64,000 nucleotides of DNA, from assembly GCF_002953195.1 (NCBI RefSeq), contig NZ_CP026377.1, positions 2,604,001-2,668,000 on the forward strand, given 5' to 3'. This DNA comes from Mixta gaviniae (GTDB lineage Bacteria > Pseudomonadota > Gammaproteobacteria > Enterobacterales > Enterobacteriaceae). A program made the translations under genes and the position numbers. Under the pieces are notes generated by a model. That model worked only from the letters and a program-made list of their open reading frames with translations, made no database searches and was not told the DNA's origin. This document shows positions 8,871-19,748 of the stretch, in pieces. The first letter of the stretch is position 1, and each line of letters begins with the position of its first letter.

Positions 8871-9841
8871 CGGGGATAAAGCTCTTTACGCTTATAGGGT
8901 TCAATTTCCCCTTCGCGCCGCGTTTTCAGCAGTTTGAGGATCCAGGTGTACTGTTCCGGATTCGGACGTACAAAGATCTCCACCTCTTCATTCATCCGGC
9001 GCGCCAGCGTATGGTCGTCCGCCTCCAGCAGATCGTCCATCGGCGGGCGGATAAAGATATCAAGCTGGTGGGTTTTGCTGTTATAGACCGGGAACAGCGG
9101 CACCACGCGCGCGCGACACACTTTCATCAGGCGGCCCACCGCCGGCAGCGTCGCTTTATAGGTCGCGAAGAAATCGACAAACTCGCTATGTTCCGCGCCG
9201 TGATCCTGATCGGGCAGATAGTAGCCCCAATAGCCCTGACGCACTGAGCTGATAAAAGGTTTGATGCCGTCGTTACGGGCGTGCATACGACCGCCGAAGC
9301 GGCGACGTACGCGGTTCCAGATATAGTCGAACAGCTGATTACTCTGGTTATGGAACATCGCGGCCATCATCTGCCCTTCGGAGGCAAGCAGCATCGCCGG
9401 AATATCCACGGCCCAGCCGTGCGGCACCAGGAAAATCACGTTCTCTTTGTTCGCCTGCATCGCCTCGATGATCTCTTTGCCGTGCCAGCGCACGCGCGAT
9501 CGCACCCGTTCCGGGTTGCGCAGCGCCAGCTCGGCCATCATCACCATCGACTGCGGCGCGGTGGCGAACATCTCATCGATAATCGCCTCGCGTTCCGCTT
9601 CAGAGCGTTCCGGCAGGCAGTAGAGCAGATTGATTTGCGCGCGGCGGCGAGCGCTTTTGGCCAGACGCCCCGCCAGGCGGCCGGCGGCGCCCAGGATGGG
9701 ATCGCGCAGGGACGGCGGCAGCAGCGCCATACCGGCGAAGGCGCCGATGCCCAGCCAGGCGCCCCAGTATTTCGGCAACAGGAAGGACTTCTGAAAGACG
9801 GGAATAAATTCGGTATTGCTTTTTTTCTTGCTGGTTTCCAT
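8861..9841 (-). CDS. lpxM: Lipid A biosynthesis myristoyltransferase
   Basis: Adds the last secondary acyl chain to Kdo2-lipid A at the cytoplasmic face of the inner membrane. The 326 residues match LpxM/MsbB. There is an N-terminal hydrophobic anchor (about residues 25-45, [18 protein letters not shown]), the catalytic HX4D motif as HGWAVD (about residue 145) and the conserved YYLPDQDHG segment. The gene is convergent with mdfA and lies next to mepM, as in E. coli. In that species pykA and lpxM are adjacent; here the siderophore and mdfA genes lie between them. Confidence 0.95.
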   Translation of the reverse strand: METSKKKSNTEFIPVFQKSFLLPKYWGAWLGIGAFAGMALLPPSLRDPILGAAGRLAGRLAKSARRRAQINLLYCLPERSEAEREAIIDEMFATAPQSMVMMAELALRNPERVRSRVRWHGKEIIEAMQANKENVIFLVPHGWAVDIPAMLLASEGQMMAAMFHNQSNQLFDYIWNRVRRRFGGRMHARNDGIKPFISSVRQGYWGYYLPDQDHGAEHSEFVDFFATYKATLPAVGRLMKVCRARVVPLFPVYNSKTHQLDIFIRPPMDDLLEADDHTLARRMNEEVEIFVRPNPEQYTWILKLLKTRREGEIEPYKRKELYPRKK

Positions 9842-10016
9842 GCACTCGCCTCGGTCAATAAGCGGCTAATGATAGTGCGGGCAGGTAAATTTGCAACGGT
9901 TACCGCAGGCAGGCGCTAAACCGCAGATAAATCGCGGGGAAATTGTACGAATTCAGGCAGAAAACGACAAGGCGGACGACGCGTATTCCACGCCGCCCGC
10001 CGGCCGGGCGCCAGGC

Positions 10017-11342
10017 TTAATCGAGCTTCAGCTGCGGCAGCACTTCCCTGACCTGCGCCAGGAAGGTGGAGCGGTCTTTGCCGGTCAGCCCTTCGGTGCG
10101 CGGCAGTTTCGCCGTCAGCGGGTTAACCGCCTGGTTGTTGATCCAGATTTCATAATGCAGATGCGGCCCGGTCGAACGACCGGTACTGCCGGAAAGCCCG
10201 ATGCGGTCGCCGCGCTTCACTTTGTCGCCCGGTTTCACCAGCAGCTTCTTCATATGCATATAACGCGTCATATACTGACGGCCATGGCGGATAGCGATGT
10301 AGTTGCCCGCGCCGGCGCTGTGTTTCGCCTGCACCACTTCACCGTCGCCCACCGCCAGCACCGGCGTGCCGATCGGCACGGCGAAGTCGACGCCCTTATG
10401 CGGCGCAATGCGGCCGGTCACCGGGTTCAAACGGCGCGGATTGAAGTTAGAGGAGACACGGTACTGCTTCACCGTCGGGAAGCGCATAAAGCCGCGCGCC
10501 AGGCCGGAACCGCTGCGATCGTAGAATTTACCGTCTTCGGCGCGGATCGCGTAGTAATCTTTGCCGCCGGTGCGCAGACGCACGCCCAACAGCTGGCTCT
10601 GCTCTTTTTTGCCGTCCAGCTCTTCACGCGACATCAGCACGCTGAATTTGTCGCCGGCACGCAGTTTACGGAAATCCATCTGCCACTGCAGCGCTTTGAT
10701 CACGCTGCTGATTTCGGCGCTGTTCAGGCCGGCGCGCTGGGCGCTGGTAACAAAACTGCCGTTAACCACGCCGGTCAACACGCTGTTTTTCCACTCGCCC
10801 TTCTGCTGCTCGCTGGACATCTTAAAGCCGTTGTCGACGCGATCGTAGGTGCGGGTTTCGCGGCGCGATATCTCCCAGGTCAGGCGCTGCAGCTGGCCGT
10901 CGTCGGTCAGCGTCCAGGAGATCTGCTGGCCGACCTGCAGATTACGCAGATCTTTATCCACTTTAACCAGCTGGCTGATATCGCCCATCTCAATGCCGTA
11001 CTGGTTGAGAATGCTGCTCAGGGTATCGCCGCTGGAGACCACGTAGTCGTGGGTGCCGGCTTCCGCCGTCACATCCTCGTCGATTTCATCTTTTGGCAGG
11101 TCATCTTCCGGCGCGGGAGACGGCTGATCGAGCGGCTCGCTCGCTTCCGGCAGCAGCGTGCGCAGTTCGTTTTTATCGATTTCGATGGTTTTAACGATGG
11201 GTGAGGTTTCACCCGGATGGTAAACATAAGGCCGCCAGACAGCGACGGCCAGAGTAACAACGGTGAGCGACCCGAGCATAACGCGGTGGGGTCGCGGCAG
11301 ATTATTAAATGCCAGGGCGACAGAGCGGGCTATCTGTTGCAC
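10017..11342 (-). CDS. mepM: Murein DD-endopeptidase MepM
   Basis: Envelope enzyme that cleaves D-Ala-mDAP cross-links for cell-wall growth. The order of parts is an N-terminal membrane anchor (about residues 20-40), a LysM domain (HDYVVSSGDTLSSILNQYG, about 100-145), an OapA/Csd3-like middle and a C-terminal M23 zinc metallopeptidase. The peptidase shows HKGVDFAVPIGTPV and the HLHYEIW ligand motif. At 441 residues it matches E. coli MepM (YebA) almost line by line, and like that gene it uses a GTG start (MQQIARSVALAFNNLPRPHR). It stands 13 bases downstream of znuA on the same strand. Confidence 0.95.
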   Translation of the reverse strand: MQQIARSVALAFNNLPRPHRVMLGSLTVVTLAVAVWRPYVYHPGETSPIVKTIEIDKNELRTLLPEASEPLDQPSPAPEDDLPKDEIDEDVTAEAGTHDYVVSSGDTLSSILNQYGIEMGDISQLVKVDKDLRNLQVGQQISWTLTDDGQLQRLTWEISRRETRTYDRVDNGFKMSSEQQKGEWKNSVLTGVVNGSFVTSAQRAGLNSAEISSVIKALQWQMDFRKLRAGDKFSVLMSREELDGKKEQSQLLGVRLRTGGKDYYAIRAEDGKFYDRSGSGLARGFMRFPTVKQYRVSSNFNPRRLNPVTGRIAPHKGVDFAVPIGTPVLAVGDGEVVQAKHSAGAGNYIAIRHGRQYMTRYMHMKKLLVKPGDKVKRGDRIGLSGSTGRSTGPHLHYEIWINNQAVNPLTAKLPRTEGLTGKDRSTFLAQVREVLPQLKLD

Positions 11343-11355
11343 TTTAAGTGATTCC

Positions 11356-12303
11356 TCATGCTCCTTTCAGGCAGCTTTCATACTGGCTCGACAGCTGTGA
11401 GAGGAATTTCACATAGCTGTCTTTTCCTAAGCTGATGCCCATTCCCAGCGGATCGAGCGTGCCTTTGCGCACCTGCGTTCCCCTGGCAACGGCATCGATG
11501 ACCGCCGGCCTGAACTGTGGCTCAGCAAAAACGCAGGTCGCTTTTTGCTCAACCAACTGTGTTCGAATTTGATGTAAGCGCTGCGCGCCCGGTTGGATCT
11601 CAGGATTTACGGTAAAATGGCCAAGCGGCGTGAGACCGTAGTGCTTTTCAAAATAGGTGTAAGCATCATGAAAAACGAAATATCCTTTCCCTTTCACAGG
11701 CGTCAGCTGACGCGCTATCTGCTCATCGTTTTTCGTCAATTCTGACTCAAATTGCTGCAGGTTAGCGTCAAGTTTGTCTTTGCTATGCGGCATAAGTTCC
11801 AATAATTTTTCGTGGATTGCAACCGCAGATTGGCGCGCGATTTCCGGGGACATCCACAGGTGCATATTATATTGCCCGTGATGATGATGTTCATGCGCTG
11901 CATCATGATCGTCGTCGCCGTCATGATGATGCTCATCTTCCTCTTCAGCGCCGGTCATAAGTAGCGGTTTTACCGACGGCAAACTGGCCAATTCAAGATT
12001 TTTCTCAGGGGGAAATGCGCTCGCAGTTTTGCTGATAAAGGCCTCCATCTCCGGCCCGACCCAGACCACGAGATCCGCGCCCTGCAAGCGTTTGACGTCG
12101 GAAGGACGCAGCGCGTAGTCATGTTCCGACGCGCCGTCGGGCAGCAATACTTCAACCGGCGTAACGCCATCGGCGATAGCGGCGGCGATAAAGCCGAGCG
12201 GCTTGATAGAGGTAACGACCGTTGCGCTGGCGGGCGCGCTAAGCGAAGCGGCAATACCAAGGGGTAATAGCAGAGAAAATAACGCCTTTTTATTCTGTAA
12301 CAT
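11356..12303 (-). CDS. znuA: Zinc ABC transporter periplasmic binding protein
   Basis: Captures zinc in the periplasm and passes it to ZnuB. It has a signal peptide ([20 protein letters not shown] with a cleavage site near ASA-TVV), the cluster A-I metal-binding fold, and the histidine/acid-rich loop of ZnuA at about residues 120-145 ([20 protein letters not shown]). Zinc-ligand histidines are seen in NMHLWMSP and in [16 protein letters not shown]. The length of 315 residues is normal. It is divergent from znuCB across a 77-base gap holding a Zur site, the standard arrangement. Confidence 0.96.
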   Translation of the reverse strand: MLQNKKALFSLLLPLGIAASLSAPASATVVTSIKPLGFIAAAIADGVTPVEVLLPDGASEHDYALRPSDVKRLQGADLVVWVGPEMEAFISKTASAFPPEKNLELASLPSVKPLLMTGAEEEDEHHHDGDDDHDAAHEHHHHGQYNMHLWMSPEIARQSAVAIHEKLLELMPHSKDKLDANLQQFESELTKNDEQIARQLTPVKGKGYFVFHDAYTYFEKHYGLTPLGHFTVNPEIQPGAQRLHQIRTQLVEQKATCVFAEPQFRPAVIDAVARGTQVRKGTLDPLGMGISLGKDSYVKFLSQLSSQYESCLKGA

Positions 12304-12336
12304 AATGCTTCAATCCATCGTGACGGGGGGATGGAT

Positions 12337-12352
12337 TGTGATATTATAACAT
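12337..12352. promoter_or_regulatory. Zur operator between znuA and znuC
   Basis: ATGTTATAATATCACA on the minus strand corresponds to the core of the E. coli znu Zur operator. It lies in the divergent promoter region, so zinc-loaded Zur should repress both transcripts. Confidence 0.8.
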
Positions 12353-12380
12353 CCGATAACTTCTGCAAGTCTTAATAACT

Positions 12381-13133
12381 ATGAGCCCACTGATTAGTCT
12401 GGAAAATATCTCAGTCAGTTTTGGCCAGCGTCAGGTATTGTCCAATATCTCATTAACGCTGGAGCCGGGACGGATTCTGACTTTACTTGGCCCCAACGGT
12501 GCCGGGAAATCGACCCTGGTGCGGGTGGTTCTCGGGCTGATTGCGCCAGACAGCGGCACGCTGAAGCGCGATGACAAACTGCGCATCGGCTATGTGCCGC
12601 AGAAGCTGCATCTCGACGCCACCCTGCCGCTGACCGTGGAGCGTTTTTTGCGCCTGCGTTCCGGCACGCGCAAGGCGGATGTGCTGCCGGCGCTGAAGCG
12701 CGTGCAGGCGGGACACCTGCAGCATGCGCCGATGCAAAAGCTGTCCGGTGGCGAAACGCAGCGCGTGCTGCTGGCGCGCGCGCTACTTAACCAGCCACAC
12801 GTACTGGTGCTGGATGAGCCGACGCAGGGCGTCGACGTTAACGGCCAGGTGGCGCTGTATGATTTGATCAATCAGCTGCGTATGGAGCTTAACTGCGCGG
12901 TATTGATGGTGTCACACGATCTGCACCTGGTTATGGCGAAAACTGATGAGGTCCTCTGCCTGAACCACCACATCTGCTGCTCCGGCACGCCGGAAGCGGT
13001 CTCCCGGCATCCTGAATTTATCGCCATGTTCGGCCCGCGCGGCGCGGAGCAGCTGGCGATTTACCGTCATCACCATAACCATCGTCACGATTTGCAGGGA
13101 CGAATTGTTTTGCGTAAGGGACAGGGACAATAA
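12381..13133 (+). CDS. znuC: Zinc ABC transporter ATP-binding protein
   Basis: ATPase that drives ZnuB. It shows Walker [10 protein letters not shown] (about residue 37), the signature [16 protein letters not shown], Walker [13 protein letters not shown] and the switch histidine in MVSHDLH. The C-terminus carries a short His-rich stretch ([10 protein letters not shown]) as in other ZnuC proteins. At 250 residues it has normal length. The stop overlaps the znuB start by one base (TAATG), so the two are translationally coupled. Confidence 0.96.
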   Translation: MSPLISLENISVSFGQRQVLSNISLTLEPGRILTLLGPNGAGKSTLVRVVLGLIAPDSGTLKRDDKLRIGYVPQKLHLDATLPLTVERFLRLRSGTRKADVLPALKRVQAGHLQHAPMQKLSGGETQRVLLARALLNQPHVLVLDEPTQGVDVNGQVALYDLINQLRMELNCAVLMVSHDLHLVMAKTDEVLCLNHHICCSGTPEAVSRHPEFIAMFGPRGAEQLAIYRHHHNHRHDLQGRIVLRKGQGQ

Positions 13134-13918
13134 TGCTCGAACTATTACTTCCCGGCTGGCTGGGCGGCATGATGCTGGCGCTGGCGGCCGGTCCGCTCGG
13201 TTCATTTGTGGTATGGCGCCGCATGTCCTATTTCGGCGATACGCTGGCGCACGCCTCGCTGCTGGGGGTCGCTTTCGGCCTGCTGCTGAACGTCAGCCCC
13301 TTTTACGCGGTGATCGCCGTGACGCTGCTGCTGGCGCTGGGCCTGGTCTGGCTGGAGCGGCGCCCTCACCTCGCTATCGATACGCTGCTGGGCATTATGG
13401 CGCACAGCGCGCTGTCGCTTGGCCTGGTGGTGGTCAGTTTGATGTCCAACGTGCGCGTCGATCTGATGGCTTATCTGTTCGGCGATCTGCTGGCGGTAAC
13501 GCCGGAGGATTTATGGATTATCGGCGGCGGCGTGACGCTGGTGCTGGCGGCCCTCGCCTGGCAGTGGCGGCCGCTGCTGTCGATGACCATCAGTCCGGAG
13601 CTGGCGCAGGTGGACGGCGTGAATATCGCCCGCACCCGTATGCTGCTGATGCTGGTCACCGCGCTAACCATCGGCGTGGCGATGAAGTTCGTCGGCGCGC
13701 TGATCATCACCTCGCTGCTGGTGATCCCGGCCGCGACTGCGCGCCGCTTTGCCCGTTCGCCGGAGCAGATGGCGCTGCTGGCGATTGGCGTGGGGGCTAT
13801 CGCCGTAACCGGCGGGCTGACCTTCTCCGCCTTTTACGATACGCCGGCGGGGCCGTCGGTGGTGCTGTGCGCCGCGCTGCTGTTTATTCTAAGCCAGCTG
13901 AAGCGCGCGCCGGCGTAA
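13133..13918 (+). CDS. znuB: Zinc ABC transporter permease
   Basis: Inner-membrane channel of the ZnuABC importer (ABC-3 family). The 261 residues contain about eight hydrophobic segments. Conserved stretches are [21 protein letters not shown] near the N-terminus and [21 protein letters not shown], the region contacting ZnuC. It is the last gene of the znuCB operon and ends before a symmetrical terminator shared with ruvB. Confidence 0.96.
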   Translation: MLELLLPGWLGGMMLALAAGPLGSFVVWRRMSYFGDTLAHASLLGVAFGLLLNVSPFYAVIAVTLLLALGLVWLERRPHLAIDTLLGIMAHSALSLGLVVVSLMSNVRVDLMAYLFGDLLAVTPEDLWIIGGGVTLVLAALAWQWRPLLSMTISPELAQVDGVNIARTRMLLMLVTALTIGVAMKFVGALIITSLLVIPAATARRFARSPEQMALLAIGVGAIAVTGGLTFSAFYDTPAGPSVVLCAALLFILSQLKRAPA

Positions 13919-13937
13919 GCCGCCGGTGGTCTTCACC

Positions 13938-13971
13938 ATAAAAAACGCCGGCAGCTGCCGGCGTTTTTTAT
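13938..13971. terminator. Bidirectional terminator between znuB and ruvB
   Basis: A near-perfect palindrome (AACGCCGGCAG with its complement, 13944-13965) is flanked by A-run and T-run, so it can end both convergent transcripts. Confidence 0.85.
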
Positions 13972-14038
13972 GGGCGATTCGGGCGCTATCGGCGCTTCGG
14001 GTCGTAAGACGCTGCTATCCGTCCGGCGCCGGCAGAGA

Positions 14039-15043
14039 TCAGATCTCGCGGCTGATGCCGAAATGCTTAAAGGCATGCTGCGTGGCAATGCGGCCGCGCG
14101 GCGTACGCTGGATAAAGCCCTGCTGGATCAGATAGGGTTCCAGCACATCCTCAATGGTTTCGCGCTCTTCGCCTATCGCCGCCGCCAGGTTGTCGAGACC
14201 GACCGGGCCGCCGGTAAACTTGTCGATAATCGCCAGCAGCAGCTTGCGATCCATATAGTCGAAGCCTTCGCTATCGACGTTAAGCATATCCAGCGCCTTC
14301 GCCGCCACTTCGCCATCCATCACGCCCTCGGCGCGCACTTCGGCGAAATCGCGCACGCGGCGCAGCAGGCGGTTAGCGATACGCGGCGTACCGCGCGCGC
14401 GGCGCGCCACTTCCAGCGCCCCTTCCGCACTGAGATCCAGCCCCAGGCAGGCGGCGCTGCGGCCGACGATATGCTGCAGATCTTTCACCTGGTAGAACTC
14501 CAGACGCTGCACGATGCCGAAACGATCGCGCAACGGCGACGTCAGGGAGCCGGCGCGGGTGGTGGCGCCGATCAGGGTAAAGGGCGGCAGATCGAGCTTA
14601 ATCGAGCGCGCGGCCGGGCCTTCGCCGATCATAATATCCAGCTGGTAATCCTCCATCGCCGGATAAAGCACCTCTTCCACCACCGGCGACAGACGATGGA
14701 TCTCATCAATAAACAGCACGTCGTGCGGCTCAAGGTTGGTGAGCATCGCTGCCAGGTCGCCCGCTTTTTCCAGCACCGGGCCTGAGGTGGTGCGCAGGTT
14801 GACGCCCATCTCATTCGCCACGATATTCGCCAGAGTGGTTTTGCCCAGCCCCGGCGGACCGAAAATCAGCAGATGATCCAGCGCGTCGCCACGCATTTTG
14901 GCCGCCTTAATGAAGATCTCCATCTGCTCGCGCACCTGAGGCTGGCCGACATACTCTTCCAGCAGGCGCGGACGGATGGCGCGGTCAATAATTTCTTCTT
15001 CGCTGGTGTTGTCAGGGGAGACCAGGCGATCGGCTTCAATCAT
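14039..15043 (-). CDS. ruvB: Holliday junction branch-migration helicase RuvB
   Basis: Hexameric AAA+ motor that drives branch migration of Holliday junctions with RuvA. Seen are Walker [12 protein letters not shown], Walker [10 protein letters not shown], sensor 1 IGATTRAG, and the C-terminal winged-helix domain ending [14 protein letters not shown]. The 334 residues match the family length. It follows ruvA by eight bases on the same strand and is expected in the same SOS-controlled transcript. Confidence 0.97.
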   Translation of the reverse strand: MIEADRLVSPDNTSEEEIIDRAIRPRLLEEYVGQPQVREQMEIFIKAAKMRGDALDHLLIFGPPGLGKTTLANIVANEMGVNLRTTSGPVLEKAGDLAAMLTNLEPHDVLFIDEIHRLSPVVEEVLYPAMEDYQLDIMIGEGPAARSIKLDLPPFTLIGATTRAGSLTSPLRDRFGIVQRLEFYQVKDLQHIVGRSAACLGLDLSAEGALEVARRARGTPRIANRLLRRVRDFAEVRAEGVMDGEVAAKALDMLNVDSEGFDYMDRKLLLAIIDKFTGGPVGLDNLAAAIGEERETIEDVLEPYLIQQGFIQRTPRGRIATQHAFKHFGISREI

Positions 15044-15051
15044 GGGTTACC

Positions 15052-15666
15052 TCAGAGCGCGGCACGCAGCGCTTCACGGATCAGGGTTTCACAATCAGCG
15101 TCCGGGCGGCCCACTTTGCTGACCATCCGGCTGGCTTCCTGCGGTTTATACCCCAACGCCACCAGCGCGGCAACCGCTTCGGCTTCGGCGTCGTTGCTTT
15201 CCGGCGCCGCGTTTTCGCTGGTAAGCGTAAAGGTCGCGTCGCCGCCGAACAGATCGCCATGCATGCCTTTAAAGCGGTCTTTCATCTCCACCACCAAACG
15301 CTCGGCGGTTTTCTTGCCGACGCCGGGCAGCTTAACCAGCGTCGCCACTTCTTCACGCTCAACGGCGGTGACAAACTGCTGTGCCGACATGCCGGAGAGG
15401 ATCGCCAGCGCCAGCTTCGGCCCGACGCCGTTCACCTTGATCAGCTCGCGAAACAGCGCGCGTTCCTGCTTGCTGGTGAAGCCGTAAAGCAGCTGGGCAT
15501 CTTCGCGCACGATAAACTGCGTAAAGATAATCGTTTCCTGGTTCAGTTCCGGCAGCGCGTAGAAGCAGGTCATCGGCATGTGGATTTCATAGCCCACGCC
15601 GTTCGCTTCAATCAACACCAGCGGCGGTTGTTTTTCCAGAATGATGCCTCGCAGACGACCTATCAC
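15052..15666 (-). CDS. ruvA: Holliday junction DNA-binding protein RuvA
   Basis: Tetrameric junction-binding subunit that loads RuvB. The N-terminal OB domain ([15 protein letters not shown]), the two helix-hairpin-helix motifs ([16 protein letters not shown] and [15 protein letters not shown]) and the C-terminal RuvB-contact domain ([18 protein letters not shown]) are all present in 204 residues. The start is GTG at 15666, preceded by AAGGAA, the same unusual start as in E. coli ruvA. A LexA box lies about 57-72 bases upstream. Confidence 0.97.
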   Translation of the reverse strand: MIGRLRGIILEKQPPLVLIEANGVGYEIHMPMTCFYALPELNQETIIFTQFIVREDAQLLYGFTSKQERALFRELIKVNGVGPKLALAILSGMSAQQFVTAVEREEVATLVKLPGVGKKTAERLVVEMKDRFKGMHGDLFGGDATFTLTSENAAPESNDAEAEAVAALVALGYKPQEASRMVSKVGRPDADCETLIREALRAAL

Positions 15667-15713
15667 AGTTGCTTCCTTTGATACAGGGGGGAGAAAGTGT
15701 CAGAGTTATAACA

Positions 15714-15740
15714 TAAAAAAGGCTGGATGAATATCCAGCC
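15714..15740 (-). promoter_or_regulatory. LexA box of ruvAB that is also the ruvC terminator stem
   Basis: CTGGATGAATATCCAG at 15723-15738 fits the CTG-N10-CAG SOS box and differs from the E. coli ruvAB box only in the centre. The same palindrome (GGCTGGAT pairing with ATCCAGCC) is followed on the minus strand by a T-run, which gives an intrinsic terminator just after ruvC. One element therefore appears to end ruvC transcription and to repress ruvAB. Confidence 0.8.
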
Positions 15741-15750
15741 TGATAATGGC

Positions 15751-16275
15751 TTACGAACGCAGCCTGCCGCGCGCCAGATTCAGTCGGGTATCGCTCAGCT
15801 TGCTGGCGTTCTGACTGACATGGCAATGGGTAATGGCGATTGCCAGCGCATCGGCGGCGTCCGCCTGTGGGTTGGCCGCCAGCTTCAGCAACGTGCGCAC
15901 CATATGCTGCACCTGGCTTTTTTCCGCGCTGCCAATGCCGACCACCGTCTGCTTCACCTGGCGCGCCGCATATTCAAACACCGGCAGATCCTGATTAACC
16001 GCGGCGACAATCGCCGCGCCACGCGCCTGGCCCAGCTTCAGCGCCGAATCGGCGTTTTTCGCCATAAAGACCTGCTCGATAGCGAAAAAATCGGGCTGGA
16101 ACTGCGTGATAATTTCACTGACGCCGGCGTAAATCAGCTTCAGACGGGTGGGCAGATCGTCAACCTGGGTGCGGATACAGCCGCTGCCCAGGTAGGTTAG
16201 CTGCCGCCCCACCTGACGAATCACGCCATAACCGGTGATCCGTGAGCCCGGGTCAATGCCCAGAATAATCGCCAT
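15751..16275 (-). CDS. ruvC: Crossover junction endodeoxyribonuclease RuvC
   Basis: Dimeric resolvase that cuts Holliday junctions. The acidic catalytic residues appear in order: Asp7 in [14 protein letters not shown], Glu in [11 protein letters not shown], and the [12 protein letters not shown] pair near residue 140. The length is 174 residues, against 173 in E. coli. It is the gene upstream of ruvAB on the same strand, but it is separated by a terminator/LexA element, so it probably belongs to the yebC-side transcript. Confidence 0.97.
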   Translation of the reverse strand: MAIILGIDPGSRITGYGVIRQVGRQLTYLGSGCIRTQVDDLPTRLKLIYAGVSEIITQFQPDFFAIEQVFMAKNADSALKLGQARGAAIVAAVNQDLPVFEYAARQVKQTVVGIGSAEKSQVQHMVRTLLKLAANPQADAADALAIAITHCHVSQNASKLSDTRLNLARGRLRS

Positions 16276-16311
16276 CAGGCTACTCCGTCAGGTTGGCGGT
16301 CGCGGTCGCCC

Positions 16312-17055
16312 TTACAGGGTGGCCGCCACCTCGTCGGAAATCTCACCGTTATGGTAAACTTCCTGCACGTCGTCGCAATCTTCCAGCATATCGATCAGGC
16401 GCATCAGCTTCGGCGCCGTCTCCGCATCCATATCCGCTTTGGTGGACGGGATCATGGTCACTTCCGCCGTTTCCGCTTTCAGGCCCGCTGCGTCCAGCGC
16501 GTCTTTCACTTCGCCGAAGGTTTCCCACGAGGTAAAGACATCGATCGCGCCGTCGTCCCAGGTCACTACGTCATCCGCGCCCGCTTCCAGTGCCGCATCC
16601 ATCACCGCATCTTCATCCAGCCCCGGCGCATAAGAGATGACGCCTTTTTTGGTGAACAGGTAGGCCACGGAGCCGTCGGTGCCGAGGTTGCCGCCGCATT
16701 TGGTGAAGGCGTGGCGCACTTCGGAGACGGTACGGTTACGGTTGTCGCTCAGACACTCTACCATCACGGCGGTGCCGCCCGGGCCGTAGCCTTCATAGAT
16801 GATGGTTTCCATGTTGCTGTTGTCATCGCCGCCGACGCCGCGGGCGATGGCGCGATCCATGGTGTCACGCGTCATATTGTTGGACAGCGCTTTATCCATC
16901 GCCGCACGCAGACGCGGGTTAGACGCCGGATCGCCGCCGCCCAGCTTGGCCGCGGTGACCAGCTCGCGAATGATTTTGGTAAAAATCTTACCGCGCTTGG
17001 CATCCTGTGCCGCTTTGCGGTGTTTGGTGTTGGCCCATTTACTATGACCTGCCAT
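16312..17055 (-). CDS. yebC: YebC/PmpR-family protein (TACO1-like)
   Basis: YebC-family proteins act as transcription regulators or as translation factors relieving ribosome stalling at proline runs; the E. coli gene lies in this same neighbourhood. The protein begins [23 protein letters not shown] and carries the family segments [14 protein letters not shown] and [14 protein letters not shown]. The ATG at 17055 is chosen over an upstream in-frame start at 17091 because MAGHSKW is the universal family N-terminus. It is 247 residues long and lies 36 bases upstream of ruvC. Confidence 0.95.
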   Translation of the reverse strand: MAGHSKWANTKHRKAAQDAKRGKIFTKIIRELVTAAKLGGGDPASNPRLRAAMDKALSNNMTRDTMDRAIARGVGGDDNSNMETIIYEGYGPGGTAVMVECLSDNRNRTVSEVRHAFTKCGGNLGTDGSVAYLFTKKGVISYAPGLDEDAVMDAALEAGADDVVTWDDGAIDVFTSWETFGEVKDALDAAGLKAETAEVTMIPSTKADMDAETAPKLMRLIDMLEDCDDVQEVYHNGEISDEVAATL

Positions 17056-17220
17056 AACTCTGCTCTCTCCAGTTTGACACCGGTCAGACATCTCAAGGCC
17101 AGCTTCCCCGCAGGGAGACAGCGCGCCTGATGCCCGACGCTGTTGATTTCGTATCAGTCAGTGACTGACGGCTTCAGCGCGCTCGCCGGGTCACGGCGGC
17201 GCGCGGCTGTCGGCAGCGGG

Positions 17221-17655
17221 TTAGCCGACGAATTCTTCAATCGCCTGGCGATTGCTCCAGGACTTGGTAAGGCGGGCCGCCTCAGGAACCGCCAGCCATT
17301 GCCAGGCCAGATGCTCGCTGAGAACCATGCTGCGCTCGTGCGGCAGCGCCAGGCGAAACCAGTGTTCGGTATTATGCGTGACGTCAGGCGCGTAGCGGTG
17401 GCGAAAGTGCGGAAAGATTTCAAACTCAATCTGACGCCGGCAATCCTCCAGCGTCAGCGCTTCCGCCGCCACATCGATGGCCAGCTCCTCCCCCACTTCG
17501 CGCCGCGCGGCGTCAGTGGGCGTTTCGCCCTGCTCCAGGCTGCCGGTGACCGACTGCCAGAAATCGGGATCGTCGCGCCGCTGCAGCATCAGCACCCGCC
17601 CGGTATCCTGCGCGTAAATCACTACCAGTACCGAAACGGGATGCTTAAAGCTCAT
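17221..17655 (-). CDS. nudB: Dihydroneopterin triphosphate diphosphatase (Nudix)
   Basis: Removes pyrophosphate from dihydroneopterin triphosphate in folate synthesis. The 144-residue protein has the Nudix box at about residues 38-61 (GSLEQGETPTDAARREVGEE). The last Nudix positions read EELAI, a common variant. Immediate linkage to aspS (one base between them) is the same as in E. coli and supports orthology. Translation is probably coupled to aspS. Confidence 0.93.
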   Translation of the reverse strand: MSFKHPVSVLVVIYAQDTGRVLMLQRRDDPDFWQSVTGSLEQGETPTDAARREVGEELAIDVAAEALTLEDCRRQIEFEIFPHFRHRYAPDVTHNTEHWFRLALPHERSMVLSEHLAWQWLAVPEAARLTKSWSNRQAIEEFVG

Positions 17656-17656
17656 C

Positions 17657-19435
17657 TTACAGGCTCTCTGGCTTATCCTTTTTCACCACCTGAATCGCCA
17701 GCTCTTCCAGCGAAGCCGGATTGGCGAAACTCGGCGCCTCGGTCATCAGACAGGCGGCAGCGGTGGTTTTCGGGAAGGCGATAACGTCACGAATGTTGTC
17801 GGTGCCGGTCAGCAGCATCACCAGACGGTCGAGACCGAACGCCAGGCCCGCGTGCGGCGGCGTGCCGAACTTCAGCGCGTCGAGCAGGAAGCCGAACTTC
17901 TCGCGCTGTTCAGATTCGGTGATGCCGAGAATGCCGAACACTGTCTGCTGCATCTGGCCGTTATGGATACGCACCGAACCGCCGCCCACTTCATAACCAT
18001 TGATCACCATATCGTAGGCGTTGGCGATAGCGGTTTCCGGCGCGGCCTTCAGCTCCTCCGGCGTCATGTCGCGCGGCGCGGTGAACGGGTGATGCATCGC
18101 GGTCAGGCCGCCTTCGCCGTTGTCTTCGAACATCGGGAAATCGACCACCCACAGCGGTTTCCACGCTTTATCGTCGGTGATGCTCAGGTCGCGGCCCAGC
18201 TTCAGACGCAGCGCGCCCATCGCATCCGCCACCACGCCCGCTTTATCCGCGCCGAAGAACACCATATCGCCATCCTGCGCGCCGGTGCGTGTCAGGATCG
18301 CCTCAACGATTTCCGCAGTCAGGAATTTCGCCACCGGGCTCTGGATGCCTTCCAGGCCCTGAGCGCGCTGGTTGACCTTGATATAGGCCAGCCCTTTCGC
18401 GCCGTAAATTTCAATAAACTTGCCGTATTCATCGATCTGCTTACGGCTCAGCCCGGCGCCGCCCGGCACGCGCAGCGCCGCAACGCGGCCTTTGGCGTCG
18501 TTGGCCGGACCGGAGAAGACTTTGAACTCAACCTCTTTCACCAGGTCGGCGACATCCACCAGCTCCATCGGGTTGCGCAGATCCGGCTTATCGGAGCCAT
18601 AACGGCGCATCGCTTCGGCGAAGGTCATCTGCGGGAATTCGCCGAGGTCGACGCCTTTCACCTCCAGCCAGAGCTGACGCACCAGGCGCTCCATCACTTC
18701 ACGCACCTGCGGCGCGGTCATAAAGGAGGTTTCCACGTCGATCTGGGTAAATTCCGGCTGACGATCGGCGCGCAGGTCCTCATCGCGGAAGCATTTAACG
18801 ATCTGGTAGTAGCGATCGAAACCGGACATCATCAGCAGCTGTTTGAACAGCTGCGGCGACTGTGGCAGCGCGTAGAACTTGCCTTTATGCACGCGGCTCG
18901 GCACTAAATAGTCGCGCGCGCCTTCCGGCGTCGCTTTGGTCAGCATCGGCGTTTCGATATCGAGGAAGCCGTGGTCATCCATAAAGCGACGCACGAAGCT
19001 GGTGATTTTCGCGCGGGTTTTCAGACGCTGTGCCATCTCCGGACGACGCAGGTCGAGATAGCGGTATTTCAGGCGCGCTTCTTCGCTGTTGATCTGGTTG
19101 GAGTCGAGCGGCAGCGGCTCGGCGCGGTTGATGATGGTCAGCTCGGTAGCGAACACTTCCACTTCGCCGGTGGCCATATCGGGGTTTTTGTTGCGCTCTT
19201 CGCGCGCGCGCACCACGCCGGTGATCTGAATGCAGAACTCGTTGCGCAGTTCGGAGGCGCGGTTAAAGGCGTCCTGACGATCCGGATCGAAAAAGACCTG
19301 AACGATGCCTTCACGGTCGCGCATATCGATAAAGATCAGGCTCCCGAGATCGCGGCGACGGTTAACCCAACCGCAGAGAGTCACTTGCTGACCAACATGA
19401 GACAGATTGATCTGCCCGCAATATTCTGTACGCAT
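17657..19435 (-). CDS. aspS: Aspartyl-tRNA synthetase
   Basis: Class II enzyme charging tRNA-Asp. There is an N-terminal OB anticodon-binding domain ([23 protein letters not shown]). Motif 2 is [16 protein letters not shown], followed by the bacterial GAD insertion, and motif 3 is [15 protein letters not shown] near the C-terminus. At 592 residues it has the bacterial-type length. It heads the aspS-nudB gene pair. Confidence 0.97.
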   Translation of the reverse strand: MRTEYCGQINLSHVGQQVTLCGWVNRRRDLGSLIFIDMRDREGIVQVFFDPDRQDAFNRASELRNEFCIQITGVVRAREERNKNPDMATGEVEVFATELTIINRAEPLPLDSNQINSEEARLKYRYLDLRRPEMAQRLKTRAKITSFVRRFMDDHGFLDIETPMLTKATPEGARDYLVPSRVHKGKFYALPQSPQLFKQLLMMSGFDRYYQIVKCFRDEDLRADRQPEFTQIDVETSFMTAPQVREVMERLVRQLWLEVKGVDLGEFPQMTFAEAMRRYGSDKPDLRNPMELVDVADLVKEVEFKVFSGPANDAKGRVAALRVPGGAGLSRKQIDEYGKFIEIYGAKGLAYIKVNQRAQGLEGIQSPVAKFLTAEIVEAILTRTGAQDGDMVFFGADKAGVVADAMGALRLKLGRDLSITDDKAWKPLWVVDFPMFEDNGEGGLTAMHHPFTAPRDMTPEELKAAPETAIANAYDMVINGYEVGGGSVRIHNGQMQQTVFGILGITESEQREKFGFLLDALKFGTPPHAGLAFGLDRLVMLLTGTDNIRDVIAFPKTTAAACLMTEAPSFANPASLEELAIQVVKKDKPESL

Positions 19436-19748
19436 AACGCTATCCTTTTAACTTCGCCGCTGCAGCATGGGCAGCCCGATTGTGTCGTCGTGTAGTGAGA
19501 TTATCCGGCAGATAACCTTCAGGCAGACGCTGCCGCAAAAAGGCAGGCATTATAATGTAAAAAGCAAGGCGCGATAAGGGGGAACGGCGCGCGGCGCGCA
19601 AAGCGCGCGCATTTGTTGCTCATCGCAGGCTAATGTTAGCGCGATGCACATATAAATTCACAAAATTCATGAATTAACGACATTTTTCCCCTCGCCTGCC
19701 GTCGGCGCGCTGGCGTAGGCTAACCTCTTTTTCTTCGCGGAGAGCAAT
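19436..19748. other. Divergent intergenic region aspS / yecD
   Basis: About 310 bases between divergent genes. A TATAAT hexamer near 19551 and AT-rich DNA at 19640-19690 are promoter-like, and a GC-rich GCGCGC palindromic patch lies near 19590-19610. No open frame of interest and no RNA gene was seen. Confidence 0.5.

Noticed and set aside
9891..11204. 437-codon + strand frame opposite mepM
   Set aside because: No family motifs, His/Arg/Ala-rich; mepM on the other strand matches E. coli end to end.
13105..13941. 278-codon + strand frame overlapping znuB
   Set aside because: Out-of-frame Gly/Arg/Ala-rich shadow; znuB in the other frame has coupled start and permease motifs.
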